A stretch of 52,498 nucleotides of DNA from JAHBVY01 sp964415255 (GTDB taxonomy: Bacteria; Myxococcota_A; Polyangia; Polyangiales; Polyangiaceae): the NCBI GenBank assembly GCA_964415255.1, contig CAYQAC010000016.1, positions 1 through 52,498 on the forward strand, in the 5' to 3' direction. A model generated the notes under the pieces. The model searched no databases and had not been told where the DNA came from. It saw only the letters and a program-made list of their open reading frames with translations. The translations under genes were made by a program, and so were the position numbers. Below are positions 8,597 through 17,650 of this stretch, piece by piece. Positions within the stretch are counted from its first letter, which is position 1, and the number at the start of each line of letters is the position of its first letter.

Positions 8597-8928
8597 GAGG
8601 GTTCGGGGGTTGGTAGCCATGTGCCGCGACGAGCGGCACCACAGGCGCTGGGAGGCGAATGAAAAATGGAGCGCGGCCCTAGCCATTAGGGCGCGCGGGC
8701 ACCAGTAACACGCGACGTGTGTGGTGAGGTGTGCCAGAGAGCCCAAGGGCAAGCAACGGGGGCGCCCGGCGCTTGCGTGCGGTCATCGGGTGTGGGGGCG
8801 CGGGCCTGCTCAAGTCGGGCTTGTCTTGGCGCAGGGCTTGAGTTAGCCCCACGCAAGCGGCTGGCGTGGGCGCCGAGCTCGCTCCCTGCTCAGGAGGGAG
8901 CCCGCGCGTCGAGGGAAGCGTTCGTTTC
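8597..8928. other. Divergent intergenic region between xth and TonB receptor gene
   Basis: A 332-base gap between diverging genes, so it should hold promoters for both. Visible features are a perfect 9-bp inverted repeat, GCTTGCGTG (8771-8779) and CACGCAAGC (8850-8858), 70 bases apart, and GAGGGAAG about 12 bases before the receptor ATG as ribosome site. No convincing sigma70 boxes were found. Confidence 0.4.
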
Positions 8929-11760
8929 ATGAGGATCCCCAATCATCGGTCCCCGCGCCTGAATCAGGCGAACACTCTCTCTGGGTCGGCTCGCCGCGCA
9001 GCACCTGCGCCGCGCGCTTGCGTGCGCGCGGGGCTCGGCGCGCTGTTGGGGCTCGGTCTCGTCGCGCCCTCGGCGCTGGCGCAGGAGAGCGGGTCGGGCT
9101 CGGTCCCCAGCGGCTCAGCTGGCGCCGTGGTGAAGCCCGAGGAGAAGCCCAAGGCGCCCGTGATGGTGCCGCCGAAGCTCAAGCACTTTGAGTCCGCGCC
9201 CTACCCTGAGGAGGCTCAAAAAGAGGGCATCGAGGGGAGCGTCATCCTGGAGCTCACCATCGACAAAACAGGGCGCGTCACCGCCGCCAAGGCGGTGGAG
9301 CCCGTGGGGCACGGCTTCGATGAGGCGGCGGAGGCGGCCGCGCTCAAATTCGTGTTTGAGCCGGCCACCCGAGATGGTCAGCCCATCGTCTCAAAAATCC
9401 ACTACCAGTACGCCTTCACCCTCACCCCGGCGGAGCCGGAGGGCAGCGGGGAGGAGGGGCCCGCGGAGCCGCCCCCCGGCGCCACCACCGGTAACATCGG
9501 GGGCGCGCTGCGCATCGCGGGCACCACCGGGCCGCTCGCCGGCGCGCAGATCGTCATCACCAGCAACGCGGGCGTGCAGACCGGCACCACCTCAGACGCC
9601 GACGGCCGCTGGCAGGTGCAGGGACTTCCCGCAGGGAAATACGAGGTCGAGATCAGCGCGCCGGGTTACTCCCCCGGTCGCTTCCCGTTCGAGATCGAGG
9701 CGGGCCGCGAATATGAGTTCGACTACGCGCTGCCGCCGGAGGTGGAGGGCGAGGAGGTCACGGTGCAGGGCGTGCGCCCGCCGCGCGAGGTGACGCGGCG
9801 CACGGTGGCGCGGCGAGAGATAGCGCGCATCCCCGGCACCGGCGGCGACGCGCTGCGCTCACTTCAGAGCCTGCCTGGCGTGGCGCGGCCCCCTGGGCTG
9901 GCGGGGCTGCTCATCGTGCGCGGCTCTTCACCGCAGGACAGCGCCACCTTCATAGACGGCAGCAACGTCCCGCTCATCTACCACTTTGGCGGCCTCTCGA
10001 GCGTGGTGCCGACCGAGCTGCTCGATCGCATCGACTTTTATCCAGGCAACTTCAGCGCGCGCTACGGCACCTTCATGGGCGGTATCGTGGACGTCGCGCT
10101 GCGCTCCCCGGACACCAGCTGCACGGGGCCTTACGGTAAGGCCTCTGAAGAGACGGGCTGCTACCACGGCATGGCGCAGCTCGACCTGATCGACGCCCGC
10201 TTGATGCTGCAGGGGCCGCTCGGGCCGCTCAAGAACTGGAGCTTCGCGGTGGCGGGGCGCCGCAGCTGGTTCGACCTGTGGCTCAAGCCGGTGCTGGACG
10301 CTGCAGACGCCGGGGTCACGAGCGCGCCAGTGTACGATGACCTCCAAGTGATCGCCGAGCACCGCACGCCAAAGGGCAGCCGGCTCAGCCTGCGCTTCTT
10401 CGGCTCCCGCGATCGTTTTGAGATCTTGATCAAAGATCCTATCGCGGAAGATCCAGCCTTCGGCGGCAACCTGAGCTTCTCCACCAGCTTCTACCGCGCG
10501 CAGATGCTGTACCAGAGCAAGCTGACTCCGGAGCTTGAGCTCACCAGCATGCTCTCGGTGGGCGAGACGAACCTCGCGTTCTCGGTCGGCAACTTCTTGT
10601 TCGATCTGAACCTGGTGCCGGTGGAGGTGCGCAACGAGTTCGGGTGGACGCTCGGCTCGGGCGCCAAGCTGAACGTGGGCATGGACACCACCGTCATGCC
10701 CTATGACTTCACCGTCAGGGCCCCGAACCCACCGCGCCCAGGCGAGCCAGATCCAGGCCCGTTCGCGGCCCGCCCGCCGATGGAGCAGTCGCGTCAGGGG
10801 GTGGGCTATCGCCCCGCCTGGTACGCGGAGGCGGAGCTCTCCCCCAGCGCGCGCCTGCGGGTGGTGCCTGGGCTCCGCTTGGATCACGCGCGCGACGCGG
10901 GGCAGACGGATCTGAGCCCGCGCATCAACGCGCGCTACGACATCGTGCACCCGCTCCTCGATGGAGACGAGGCGAGCGGTCGCGCGGCGCTCCGCACCAC
11001 GGTGAAGGCCGGCGCGGGCGTCTATTACCAGCCGCCGCAACCCCAGGAGACAGACGTCGTCTTCGGCACCCCAGGGCTCGAGTCGAACCGCGCCCTCCAC
11101 TACGCGGTGGGCGTGGAGCAGGAGCTGTCACGCCACATCGAGGTGGGGGTGGAGGCCTTCTACAAAGACCTGGACCATTTAGTCAGCCGGGCTGCCTCGA
11201 ACGCGGGCGGCTTCGAGTACGGCAACCAGGGTGAGGGCCACACCATGGGGCTCGAGACGCTGCTCAAGTACAAGCCAGACCGCCGCTTCTTCGGCTGGGT
11301 GGCCTACACCTTGAGCCGCAGCGTGCGGCGCGAGTCGCCGGAGCAGGCGGAGTACCTGTTCCAGTACGATCAGACACACAACCTGACGATGCTCGGCAGC
11401 TACCGGCTCGGCCGCGGCTGGGAGTTCGGCGCGCGCTTCCGCGTGATCTCAGGTTCGCTCGACACGCCCGTGCTGAGCCCGCCAGCGCTGGCCGCGCTCT
11501 TCGCGGCGGACGCGGGCTCCTACACGCCGCTCCAGGGGCCTGCCTTCAGCGAGCGGCTGCCGCTGTTTCATCAGCTGGACGTGCGCGTCGACAAGCGCTG
11601 GCAGTTCGAGGATTGGCGCCTCAGCGCCTACCTGGACGTCCAGAACGTCTACAGCAACGCAGCGCGCGAGGGGATCTCCTATAACCACAACTACAGCCGC
11701 CGGACCTACCAAGAGGGCCTGCCGCTGATCCCAAGCCTCGGCCTCAGAGGGGAGTTCTGA
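8929..11760 (+). CDS. TonB_C-containing TonB-dependent outer membrane receptor
   Basis: A 943-residue protein; ATG at 8929 precedes a signal peptide ending near ALAQ (residues 1-52). Order of parts: Pro/Lys-rich stretch (KPEEKPKAPVMVPP); a TonB C-terminal-like domain at about 84-165 (YPEEAQKEGIEGSVILEL, FEPA); a carboxypeptidase regulatory-like domain at about 188-268 (GPLAGAQIVITSN, GYSPGRF); a plug domain at about 295-405 (ARREIARIPGTGGDALRSLQ, LIVRGSS, GGIVDVALR); and a beta-barrel up to the C-terminal F. A receptor carrying its own TonB-like domain is a recurrent myxobacterial architecture whose mechanism is unsettled. The substrate is not evident. The stop codon overlaps the start of the following lipoprotein (TGATG), so the two are translationally coupled. 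Confidence 0.92.
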   Translation: MRIPNHRSPRLNQANTLSGSARRAAPAPRACVRAGLGALLGLGLVAPSALAQESGSGSVPSGSAGAVVKPEEKPKAPVMVPPKLKHFESAPYPEEAQKEGIEGSVILELTIDKTGRVTAAKAVEPVGHGFDEAAEAAALKFVFEPATRDGQPIVSKIHYQYAFTLTPAEPEGSGEEGPAEPPPGATTGNIGGALRIAGTTGPLAGAQIVITSNAGVQTGTTSDADGRWQVQGLPAGKYEVEISAPGYSPGRFPFEIEAGREYEFDYALPPEVEGEEVTVQGVRPPREVTRRTVARREIARIPGTGGDALRSLQSLPGVARPPGLAGLLIVRGSSPQDSATFIDGSNVPLIYHFGGLSSVVPTELLDRIDFYPGNFSARYGTFMGGIVDVALRSPDTSCTGPYGKASEETGCYHGMAQLDLIDARLMLQGPLGPLKNWSFAVAGRRSWFDLWLKPVLDAADAGVTSAPVYDDLQVIAEHRTPKGSRLSLRFFGSRDRFEILIKDPIAEDPAFGGNLSFSTSFYRAQMLYQSKLTPELELTSMLSVGETNLAFSVGNFLFDLNLVPVEVRNEFGWTLGSGAKLNVGMDTTVMPYDFTVRAPNPPRPGEPDPGPFAARPPMEQSRQGVGYRPAWYAEAELSPSARLRVVPGLRLDHARDAGQTDLSPRINARYDIVHPLLDGDEASGRAALRTTVKAGAGVYYQPPQPQETDVVFGTPGLESNRALHYAVGVEQELSRHIEVGVEAFYKDLDHLVSRAASNAGGFEYGNQGEGHTMGLETLLKYKPDRRFFGWVAYTLSRSVRRESPEQAEYLFQYDQTHNLTMLGSYRLGRGWEFGARFRVISGSLDTPVLSPPALAALFAADAGSYTPLQGPAFSERLPLFHQLDVRVDKRWQFEDWRLSAYLDVQNVYSNAAREGISYNHNYSRRTYQEGLPLIPSLGLRGEF

Positions 11761-12809
11761 TGCGTCTTCAAGCTCGACACCGCACCTCGGCGCCGCTCGA
11801 GGCCGTCTCATCGCCGCGCTGGTCCCCTCGCCGTGCGCTGACCGCCCTGGCGGCGGTGCTCTTCGTCGCTGGCTGCGGCGCGGAGTTCGAGCCTTCGAAC
11901 AAGATCACCTCGCTGCGTGTCCTCGGCGTCCAGAAGGACAAGCCGTACGCGAAGCCAGGGGAAGACGTCACGCTCAGCCTGCTGTGGCACGACAGCAGCG
12001 AGCAGGCGCCGCGCCCGGTGCAGGTGGCGTGGTACTCCGGCTGCTTCAACCCCCCGGGCGATCTCTACTACGGCTGCTTTGAGTCCCTCGCGGGCGGCGG
12101 CAGCGTGGGCCTGGGTGAGCAGCACACCGTCAGCCTCCCGTCTGATATCATCACCAGCCGCCCGCCGCCGCGCGATCCAGACATGGTGCCTTATGGCCTC
12201 TCCTACGCCTTCTTCGCGGTGTGCGCGGGGCAGCTCGGCCCCGCGCCAGCGGGCCAAGGCTTCCCGGTGGGGTGCTTCGACGACCAGGGCAAGCAGCTCG
12301 GGGCGGACGACTTCGTCGCCGGCTACACCGGCATCTACGCCTACGACGCGTTCGAGAACCAGAACCCGGTGATCACGGGTTTTGAGTTCAATGGTCGCGT
12401 GGTGGAGCCGGACTGCATCGGCGTGGCGTGTTTGAGTAATCCACCCGCGCCGAGCGAGGACTGCAGCCGCGTGGCCTGCATAGACAGCTGCGCTGACGAC
12501 GGCGACCCCAGCTGCCCTGGGCTCACCTTCCGTCCGCTGATCTCGAGCTCCGTGGCCGAGGTGGACGACATCGCCCTCGCCTCGGAGGGGCGGAGCATCA
12601 CCGAGCAGATGTGGGTGAACTACTACATCGAAGAGGGCGGCCTGAAGTCCTCCGTGCGGCTCCTGAACGACGCCACCAAGGGCTGGAATGAGGACTACGG
12701 CACGGAGTACTACGCGCCCAAGCAGCCGGGCGACTACAAGCTCTGGGCGGTCGCGCGCGACAACCGCGGCGGCTCGGAGTGGGCCCGCATCACCATTCGG
12801 GTGCGCTGA
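11760..12809 (+). CDS. Lipoprotein coupled to TonB-dependent receptor
   Basis: A 349-residue protein whose ATG shares the A of the receptor's TGA. The N-terminus has an unusually long basic leader, then ALTALAAVLFVAGC with a clear lipobox. The mature part begins with an Ig-like or beta-sandwich pattern (ITSLRVLGVQKDKPYAKPGE, VTLSLLWHDSS) and ends with GDYKLWAVARDNRGGSEWAR, which also reads like an extracellular Ig/PKD-like strand set. About ten Cys residues cluster in the middle (CIGVACLSN, CSRVACIDSC), suggesting disulfides outside the cytoplasm. The coupling implies that it serves as surface or periplasmic partner of the receptor, analogous to substrate-capturing lipoproteins; this is inference. 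No family name can be given. Confidence 0.8.
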   Translation: MRLQARHRTSAPLEAVSSPRWSPRRALTALAAVLFVAGCGAEFEPSNKITSLRVLGVQKDKPYAKPGEDVTLSLLWHDSSEQAPRPVQVAWYSGCFNPPGDLYYGCFESLAGGGSVGLGEQHTVSLPSDIITSRPPPRDPDMVPYGLSYAFFAVCAGQLGPAPAGQGFPVGCFDDQGKQLGADDFVAGYTGIYAYDAFENQNPVITGFEFNGRVVEPDCIGVACLSNPPAPSEDCSRVACIDSCADDGDPSCPGLTFRPLISSSVAEVDDIALASEGRSITEQMWVNYYIEEGGLKSSVRLLNDATKGWNEDYGTEYYAPKQPGDYKLWAVARDNRGGSEWARITIRVR

Positions 12810-12938
12810 GCTTCAGCGCACCGCGCCTTGCGCCGCGCTCGATGAACGCAGCGGAGCGCGAGGCACCGCGCCGCGCTTGTCAGTGCCCCGAACGATGACG
12901 CGCGGCGCGCTCCAGCGCCGCTGAGCGCTGTGCTCCGC

Positions 12939-14402
12939 TCAGCAGCCGGGCGCGAACACGTACACAGAGGCCGACGTGGTGAGGCCCGGCGCCAAGACGT
13001 AGCCAAAATGCAGCCCAGCGGCGACGCCGAGCGAGCTTGGGCTGATGGGGATCTCCATGCGGCCGCCCCCGAGCATCAGCTGGCCACCCTCCAGGGTGAC
13101 GCTGCGCACCACCGTCTGGCTGGTGTTGTTGGGGTTAGCCATCGTCACCAGCGCCTGGGTGTCGTTCAAGATCGCGGCGGGGCCTGCCAGCATGGTGTTG
13201 AAGGTGAGGCTTGGGTAAGTCTCGAGGTTGACCTGGCGCGCGGCGTTGAACTCAGTCGCTGAGCTGTTCGCGACTGGCCAGTAGGCACGCACCGTCTCAG
13301 CCGTGCTGCCGTCCGTGCTCGCGTTGGTCACCCAGAGCACCGCGCCGCTCACGCTGCTGGCGAACTGGTGGGCGTCGGTGGAGCTCGGCACAGGGCCTGT
13401 TGTCCCGCCGAGGTTGACCGGGCCGAGGTTCGCTGAGTCCATGGTGCCGGCCGCTTGCTGGAAGCTGAACAGGGGCTGGTCGCCGTCAATACCGAAGGCC
13501 ACCATCCGGGTGCCGCTCGAGGCCACGAGGCGCGCCTCCGTGGGGAGCCCAGTGGAGGCGTGGAGGATGAGGGACTGGCTACCGCCCAGCGGTGAAGACA
13601 GGAGCCCTGTCCGAAACAGCTCGGCCACTGGGGTCGGCTTGACCACGAAGGCGCTGCCTGGGGTCGCGGGGTAGAGCAGGGTGGGGTTGTCAGGCGTCAG
13701 GAGCCCTGCCGATTGAGTCGCGAGGGTGCTCAGGCGCACGGTGGTGGGGCGATTGAGCCAGGCGACGGACAGGGTGTTGCCGGAGTTGCCGCCGAGCACC
13801 CAGAGCCGCCCCGCGCTCGCCGCGATGCGCGTCACCGAGAAGGCCGGTTGGTTGACCGTGACCGCGCGTGGCGACCGCGGGTTGGTCATGTTCCAGGCTA
13901 AGATCCCTTGCGACGCGGTGCCGACGAACAAGAGGTTGTCCATCGCGGCGACGCAGGCCTTGGCATCTCCACCGCAGCCGATGTCGTCCCCCACGTTGAA
14001 CTGGTGCGCGTTGAAGCCGTAGCTCAAGGAGGTGAGATCGCAGCGGTCGTTGGTGCCGCAGGTGCGCCCCGTGCAGCCGTCAGGTGGGCAGACTTCATAG
14101 GCGCACTCACCGGCCAGGCACACGGGCGACAGGCAGGCATGCTCTGGCTCGGTGCAGGAGCTCCCCTGAGTGCAGGCGCTGCTGTCGGGGACGCTGGCGT
14201 CAAAATCGACGTTACCTGCGCTGCCCCCGTCACCTGCGCTGCCCCCATTGCCCGCGCTGCGGCCGCCGTTCGCCCCAGAGCCGCTGTTCACCCCAGAGCC
14301 CGCGCCGCCGCCCTCGATCAAGCCCTCGTCTAGATCGAGCTTGCAGCCAGCCGCCGTCACGCCGGCGAGCGACAGGAGGGCGAACCAACTCAGGCGCGCC
14401 AT
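12939..14402 (-). CDS. Cys-rich lipoprotein with propeller-like repeats
   Basis: A 487-residue product with signal FALLSLAGVTAAGC (lipobox AAGC). It continues with a Gly/Ser/Asn linker (GGSAGDGGSAGN), then a Cys-rich module of six to eight Cys (CTQGSSCTEPEHACLSPVC) of the kind found in myxobacterial surface lipoproteins, and then about 370 residues of beta-rich sequence with recurring segments such as NLLFVGTASQGILAWNMTN and RLWVLGGNSGN that resemble propeller blades. The ATG overlaps the stop of the upstream TPR-like gene (TGATG), so both are made from one message. Function unknown. No enzymatic motif was seen. Confidence 0.8.
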   Translation of the reverse strand: MARLSWFALLSLAGVTAAGCKLDLDEGLIEGGGAGSGVNSGSGANGGRSAGNGGSAGDGGSAGNVDFDASVPDSSACTQGSSCTEPEHACLSPVCLAGECAYEVCPPDGCTGRTCGTNDRCDLTSLSYGFNAHQFNVGDDIGCGGDAKACVAAMDNLLFVGTASQGILAWNMTNPRSPRAVTVNQPAFSVTRIAASAGRLWVLGGNSGNTLSVAWLNRPTTVRLSTLATQSAGLLTPDNPTLLYPATPGSAFVVKPTPVAELFRTGLLSSPLGGSQSLILHASTGLPTEARLVASSGTRMVAFGIDGDQPLFSFQQAAGTMDSANLGPVNLGGTTGPVPSSTDAHQFASSVSGAVLWVTNASTDGSTAETVRAYWPVANSSATEFNAARQVNLETYPSLTFNTMLAGPAAILNDTQALVTMANPNNTSQTVVRSVTLEGGQLMLGGGRMEIPISPSSLGVAAGLHFGYVLAPGLTTSASVYVFAPGC

Positions 14403-15355
14403 CAGAAGCTCCCCCCGGCGCGCAGGCCGCCCAGCGAGAGCTCAAGCTTCGCGCTCGGCGCGGCCTCTTTGCCTTCCCCTGGCTTCAAGATCAGGAGGGT
14501 GACCCCGAGCCCGGTGAGCACGCCGCCCGCGATCAGCATGATGTTGGTCTTCAGCTCGAGGCCCTTGGCGTGATCGTAGCTTTCGCGTGCGGGGCTGGCT
14601 TGGTAGCTCGCCTCGGCGCTGTTCGCCGAGAGGCCGAGCAGCGCTCCGCCGATCAGCCCGGCGACGCCAGCGCCGAGCGAGACGAAGCCTGCGGTTTGCC
14701 AGGGAGAGCTGGCGAGCGGTGCGCCCTCGCCCTCGGAGGTGACCGGGCGCCGCGCAGGATCCGCGAGCGGCCGCCCAGGCTCGCCCGGCGTGCTCTCGCG
14801 CGCCTCGGCGTCGATCTCGAGGAGATCTCCGACCTTCACCTCAAACGGTTGGCGATCCACCGAGCCGTCCGCGCGCAAGATGAGCAGCACGTGCTCCCCA
14901 GCCGTTGCGTGGAGCCGCACCGGCGCGCGAAACTCGGAGTGATCATCGAGCTGCACCCGCGTGCTCTCGTCCCCCAGCACCTGGATCACCCCGAGCTGCT
15001 TTTGCAGCGCTTCGAGCCGCTGCCGCGCCCGCTCGGCCTGCGCCGCGTCGAGCTTGGGCGTCGCCAAGGACAGCGCGAAGGCGTCGGCGGCGCGCGCCGG
15101 CTCACTCGCGAGCTCCCACGCCTGCGCCGCGGTGTAGAGCGCGACGGCGTGCGGCCGTAAGCGGCTCGCGGCCTCGAACGCCATCGCCGCGTCGCGGTAG
15201 CGGTCCTCAGTCATCGCGCGGCGCGCTTCATTGTAGAGCCGAGCAGCCTCCGCCCGCGTGTCACCCTCTTCTGACTGGGCGACGGCAGGGGACGCTGAGC
15301 TCATGAGGAGGCCCAAAGCCAAGAGACACATGGCACCGCGTCGAACGCTTCGCAT
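14402..15355 (-). CDS. Secreted TPR-like protein with C-terminal membrane segments
   Basis: A 317-residue product. ATG at 15355 is preceded by GAGGGGG at good distance; a GTG one codon earlier is also possible. Signal peptide CLLALGLLMSSASPAVAQ. Residues about 30-115 look like TPR helices (AARLYNEARRAMTEDRYRD, AALYTAAQAWELA). A beta-rich part follows (VRLHATAGEHVLLILRADG), resembling PEGA-type domains, then two hydrophobic segments near the C-terminus (FVSLGAGVAGLIGGALLGLS and NIMLIAGGVLTGLGVTLLIL). This layout is common in myxobacteria next to Ser/Thr kinases and cell-envelope lipoproteins. It is cotranscribed with the following lipoprotein. Function unknown; probably an envelope scaffold. 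Confidence 0.82.
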   Translation of the reverse strand: MRSVRRGAMCLLALGLLMSSASPAVAQSEEGDTRAEAARLYNEARRAMTEDRYRDAAMAFEAASRLRPHAVALYTAAQAWELASEPARAADAFALSLATPKLDAAQAERARQRLEALQKQLGVIQVLGDESTRVQLDDHSEFRAPVRLHATAGEHVLLILRADGSVDRQPFEVKVGDLLEIDAEARESTPGEPGRPLADPARRPVTSEGEGAPLASSPWQTAGFVSLGAGVAGLIGGALLGLSANSAEASYQASPARESYDHAKGLELKTNIMLIAGGVLTGLGVTLLILKPGEGKEAAPSAKLELSLGGLRAGGSF

Positions 15356-15658
15356 CACCCCCTCATCTACTCCTGATCTTCTCAGGGGGCTAGCCGGCGA
15401 CGCGGCGAGCGTCAGGGACCGCGGTGCGCGCGGTGGGCGCAGCGGCGATGCGTCATGGGGCGGGCGGGCGCATCAGCATGACCGCGGCCGTGCGCTGGCT
15501 TGCGCTGGTGCACGCAGTGACTGCGGGGCCGCTCGCTGCGTTGAGGCGGGACCAACCCCCCGCCCCCGAACTTGAGGAGGCGCCCGGTGCCTACCCTCAA
15601 GGAGATGAGCAACCAGCGCGGCGAGGTGCAGCCGTGCGGTGCTCAGTCGCCGCGCCCG
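15356..15658. other. Intergenic region between kinase and TPR-like gene
   Basis: About 300 bases of GC-rich sequence lying after the kinase gene and before the TPR-like gene on the minus strand. It should hold the promoter of the latter. No gene with believable start and composition, no strong hairpin and no repeat were recognised. Confidence 0.4.
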
Positions 15659-17368
15659 TCAATCGAAGGGATTGTCAGGGATGTCGACCGGTTTGGGCGC
15701 AGGCTTAGGCTTCGGTGTTGGCGTCGGCGTGGGCGTGGGGCGTGGGGTGGGGTTCGGGTTTGGCCGTGGCGGCGTGGGCGTGCCCGCCTGCGCGCGCGCG
15801 GTGAGCACCAGATCCACGTTGGCTGGTGTCTCGAACTCCAGGTTGAGGACCAAGTCCTCGTAGCCCTCCGCGCGAGCCACCAGCCGCTGGGTTGTCCCTG
15901 GGCTGGGCCGGGGCACCTGGTTGACCCCGCTCTTCAACCACACATCCCCGAGCTGGAGCTGCACGCCGGCGACAGGCACCGTGCGCACCGTGATGTAGTC
16001 GCTCGCGGACGTGGCGGTCACGGCGGCGGTGGTTGGCGCGCTGGGCTGTGTCAGTGGAGCTGACGATGTGGGGGGATCTACCGCCGCCAGGGTGGCCGGC
16101 TCATCCTTGCCGGAGAACGCGAGCCACGCGGTGACGATGGCGCCGCCGATCAGCAGGAAGGCGCCGAGCCCCACGGCGACGCCCAAGAGCGCCGTGCGCA
16201 TGGGGCTGGTCTGGGTGGGTGAGGTGACGTGGCTGTGGGCGCTGTGGGTGGTGGGCCCGCTCGCCGGGATCCCAGTGAAGCCACCTGACGAGCCGGGCTC
16301 GATCGTGGCCAGGCTCCCGCTGTTCGGGGCGTCCGTGGCGAGCTGGCTCTGGCGCATGAAGTACTTGATGCGCTCCTGGCGCTCGCTCACCGCGTGCCCC
16401 AGCCGCGCCTGCAGCTCGGCGCCGATGTGGGTCTGCGTGACCACCGTGCCGGAGCGGACGATCCACGCTTCGAGCGCCGTCTTCAGCTCCTCCGCGGTGG
16501 CGTAGCGATCGTCAGGGCTCATGGCCATCGCCCGCAGCACGATCGCCTCAAGCTCGGGTGGGTAGTCCGGGACGTGCGCGCTCGGCGGCTGGAACTGGCC
16601 GCTCAAGATCTGCCGGATGATCTGCACCTGGTTGCCACCCGGCGCGGTGAACGGTCGCTTGCCAGTGCTGGCCTCATAGAGGCAGGTGCCCAGCGCGAAC
16701 ACGTCGCTGCGGCGGTCCACCTGCTGCCCCGCGGCTTGCTCCGGGCTCATGTAGGGCGCCTTGCCCTTGATCTGCCCGGCGGAGGTGATCTCGCTCGTCA
16801 TCCCGAGCGCCTTGGCGACGCCGAAGTCCGTCACCTTCACCGCGCCGTTCAGCGCGATCAGCACGTTCTGTGGGGAGACGTCGCGGTGCACGACGTCGAG
16901 GTGCTGACCGTCGTCGTCCGTCAGCTCGTGCGCTGCGTGCAGGCCGCCGGAGGCCTCCGCGATGATCTTCGCGGCCACGTGAGGCTCAAGCCGCCGCGGC
17001 AGCGCGCCCTCGACGCCGGTGCCTGGCTTGAGCACCCGCGCGAGGCTCTCACCCTCCACCCACTCCATCGCGAGGTAGAGGACGCCGTCCTCCTCTCCTA
17101 GATCGAAGATCTCGCAGACGTTCGGGTGATGCACGCCCGCCGCCACGCGTGCCTCATCGAGGAACATGCGCTCGAAGGTCTCGTCTTGCGCGAGGTGCGG
17201 CAGGATGGTCTTGATGGCGACGATCTTGCTGAAGCCACGCTGGCCGTGCTGCTTCGCCGCCCACACGCGCGCCATCCCGCCCTGGGCCACCGCGATCAAG
17301 ATCTCGTAGCGGCCCAGGCGATCTCCTGGGGCGATGTCGCCCGTGCCGTGAGAGCGCGGGTAATGCAC
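15659..17368 (-). CDS. Transmembrane Ser/Thr protein kinase
   Basis: A 569-residue Hanks-type kinase starting at GTG. Kinase domain at residues 21-300: glycine loop GRYEILIAVAQGGMARVW, catalytic Lys in VAIK (K53), catalytic loop HRDVSPQN at 161-168, DFG at 181-183 and APYMSPE for APE. A single membrane segment lies at about 392-418 (LGVAVGLGAFLLIGGAIVTAW). The outer part includes a PEGA-like stretch (ASDYITVRTVPVAGVQLQLG, VARAEGYEDLVLNLEF) and ends in a Pro/Thr/Lys tail (PTPTPTPTPKPKP) encoded by a G/T-rich microsatellite near 15715-15780. The cytoplasmic kinase probably senses envelope signals and phosphorylates unknown targets. GGAGG sits only two bases before the GTG, and a TATAAT lies at 17377-17382, so the leader may be very short. 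Confidence 0.93.
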   Translation of the reverse strand: MHYPRSHGTGDIAPGDRLGRYEILIAVAQGGMARVWAAKQHGQRGFSKIVAIKTILPHLAQDETFERMFLDEARVAAGVHHPNVCEIFDLGEEDGVLYLAMEWVEGESLARVLKPGTGVEGALPRRLEPHVAAKIIAEASGGLHAAHELTDDDGQHLDVVHRDVSPQNVLIALNGAVKVTDFGVAKALGMTSEITSAGQIKGKAPYMSPEQAAGQQVDRRSDVFALGTCLYEASTGKRPFTAPGGNQVQIIRQILSGQFQPPSAHVPDYPPELEAIVLRAMAMSPDDRYATAEELKTALEAWIVRSGTVVTQTHIGAELQARLGHAVSERQERIKYFMRQSQLATDAPNSGSLATIEPGSSGGFTGIPASGPTTHSAHSHVTSPTQTSPMRTALLGVAVGLGAFLLIGGAIVTAWLAFSGKDEPATLAAVDPPTSSAPLTQPSAPTTAAVTATSASDYITVRTVPVAGVQLQLGDVWLKSGVNQVPRPSPGTTQRLVARAEGYEDLVLNLEFETPANVDLVLTARAQAGTPTPPRPNPNPTPRPTPTPTPTPKPKPAPKPVDIPDNPFD

Positions 17369-17376
17369 GACCTCCC

Positions 17377-17382
17377 ATTATA
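17377..17382 (-). promoter_or_regulatory. Candidate -10 box before Ser/Thr kinase
   Basis: A perfect TATAAT on the minus strand ends nine bases before the kinase GTG start. In DNA this GC-rich an exact match is unlikely to be chance, but no matching -35 box is seen 17 bases upstream. Transcription from it would leave almost no leader. Confidence 0.35.
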
Positions 17383-17650
17383 TCAAGCGCCCGGCGAACG
17401 CACGCCTTCCCGATGCGCAGGCGGGTGACATCATTAAGGCCGCGCGGCCTCGCCCCAGGTTGAGATGTCGCGACCTCAGCGTGGCGGTTTAGGGCTTTGG
17501 CCTCCGGGCGAGTCTGTCAGGGTAGGTTCTCTTCCGCGTCGTGGCTTTTTTTAGGGGGGAGGGGGTTGGGTAAGTCCCTCTCGGCCCACGGGCCAACCGC
17601 TGTGGCGGGTCCCCGTTGACGAGGCGAGGTCTCCGCCGAAGGGTTGCCGT

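Noticed and set aside
14084..15160. 358-residue plus-strand open frame
   Set aside because: It lies opposite two well-supported secreted-protein genes and has an Arg-rich composition typical of antisense frames.
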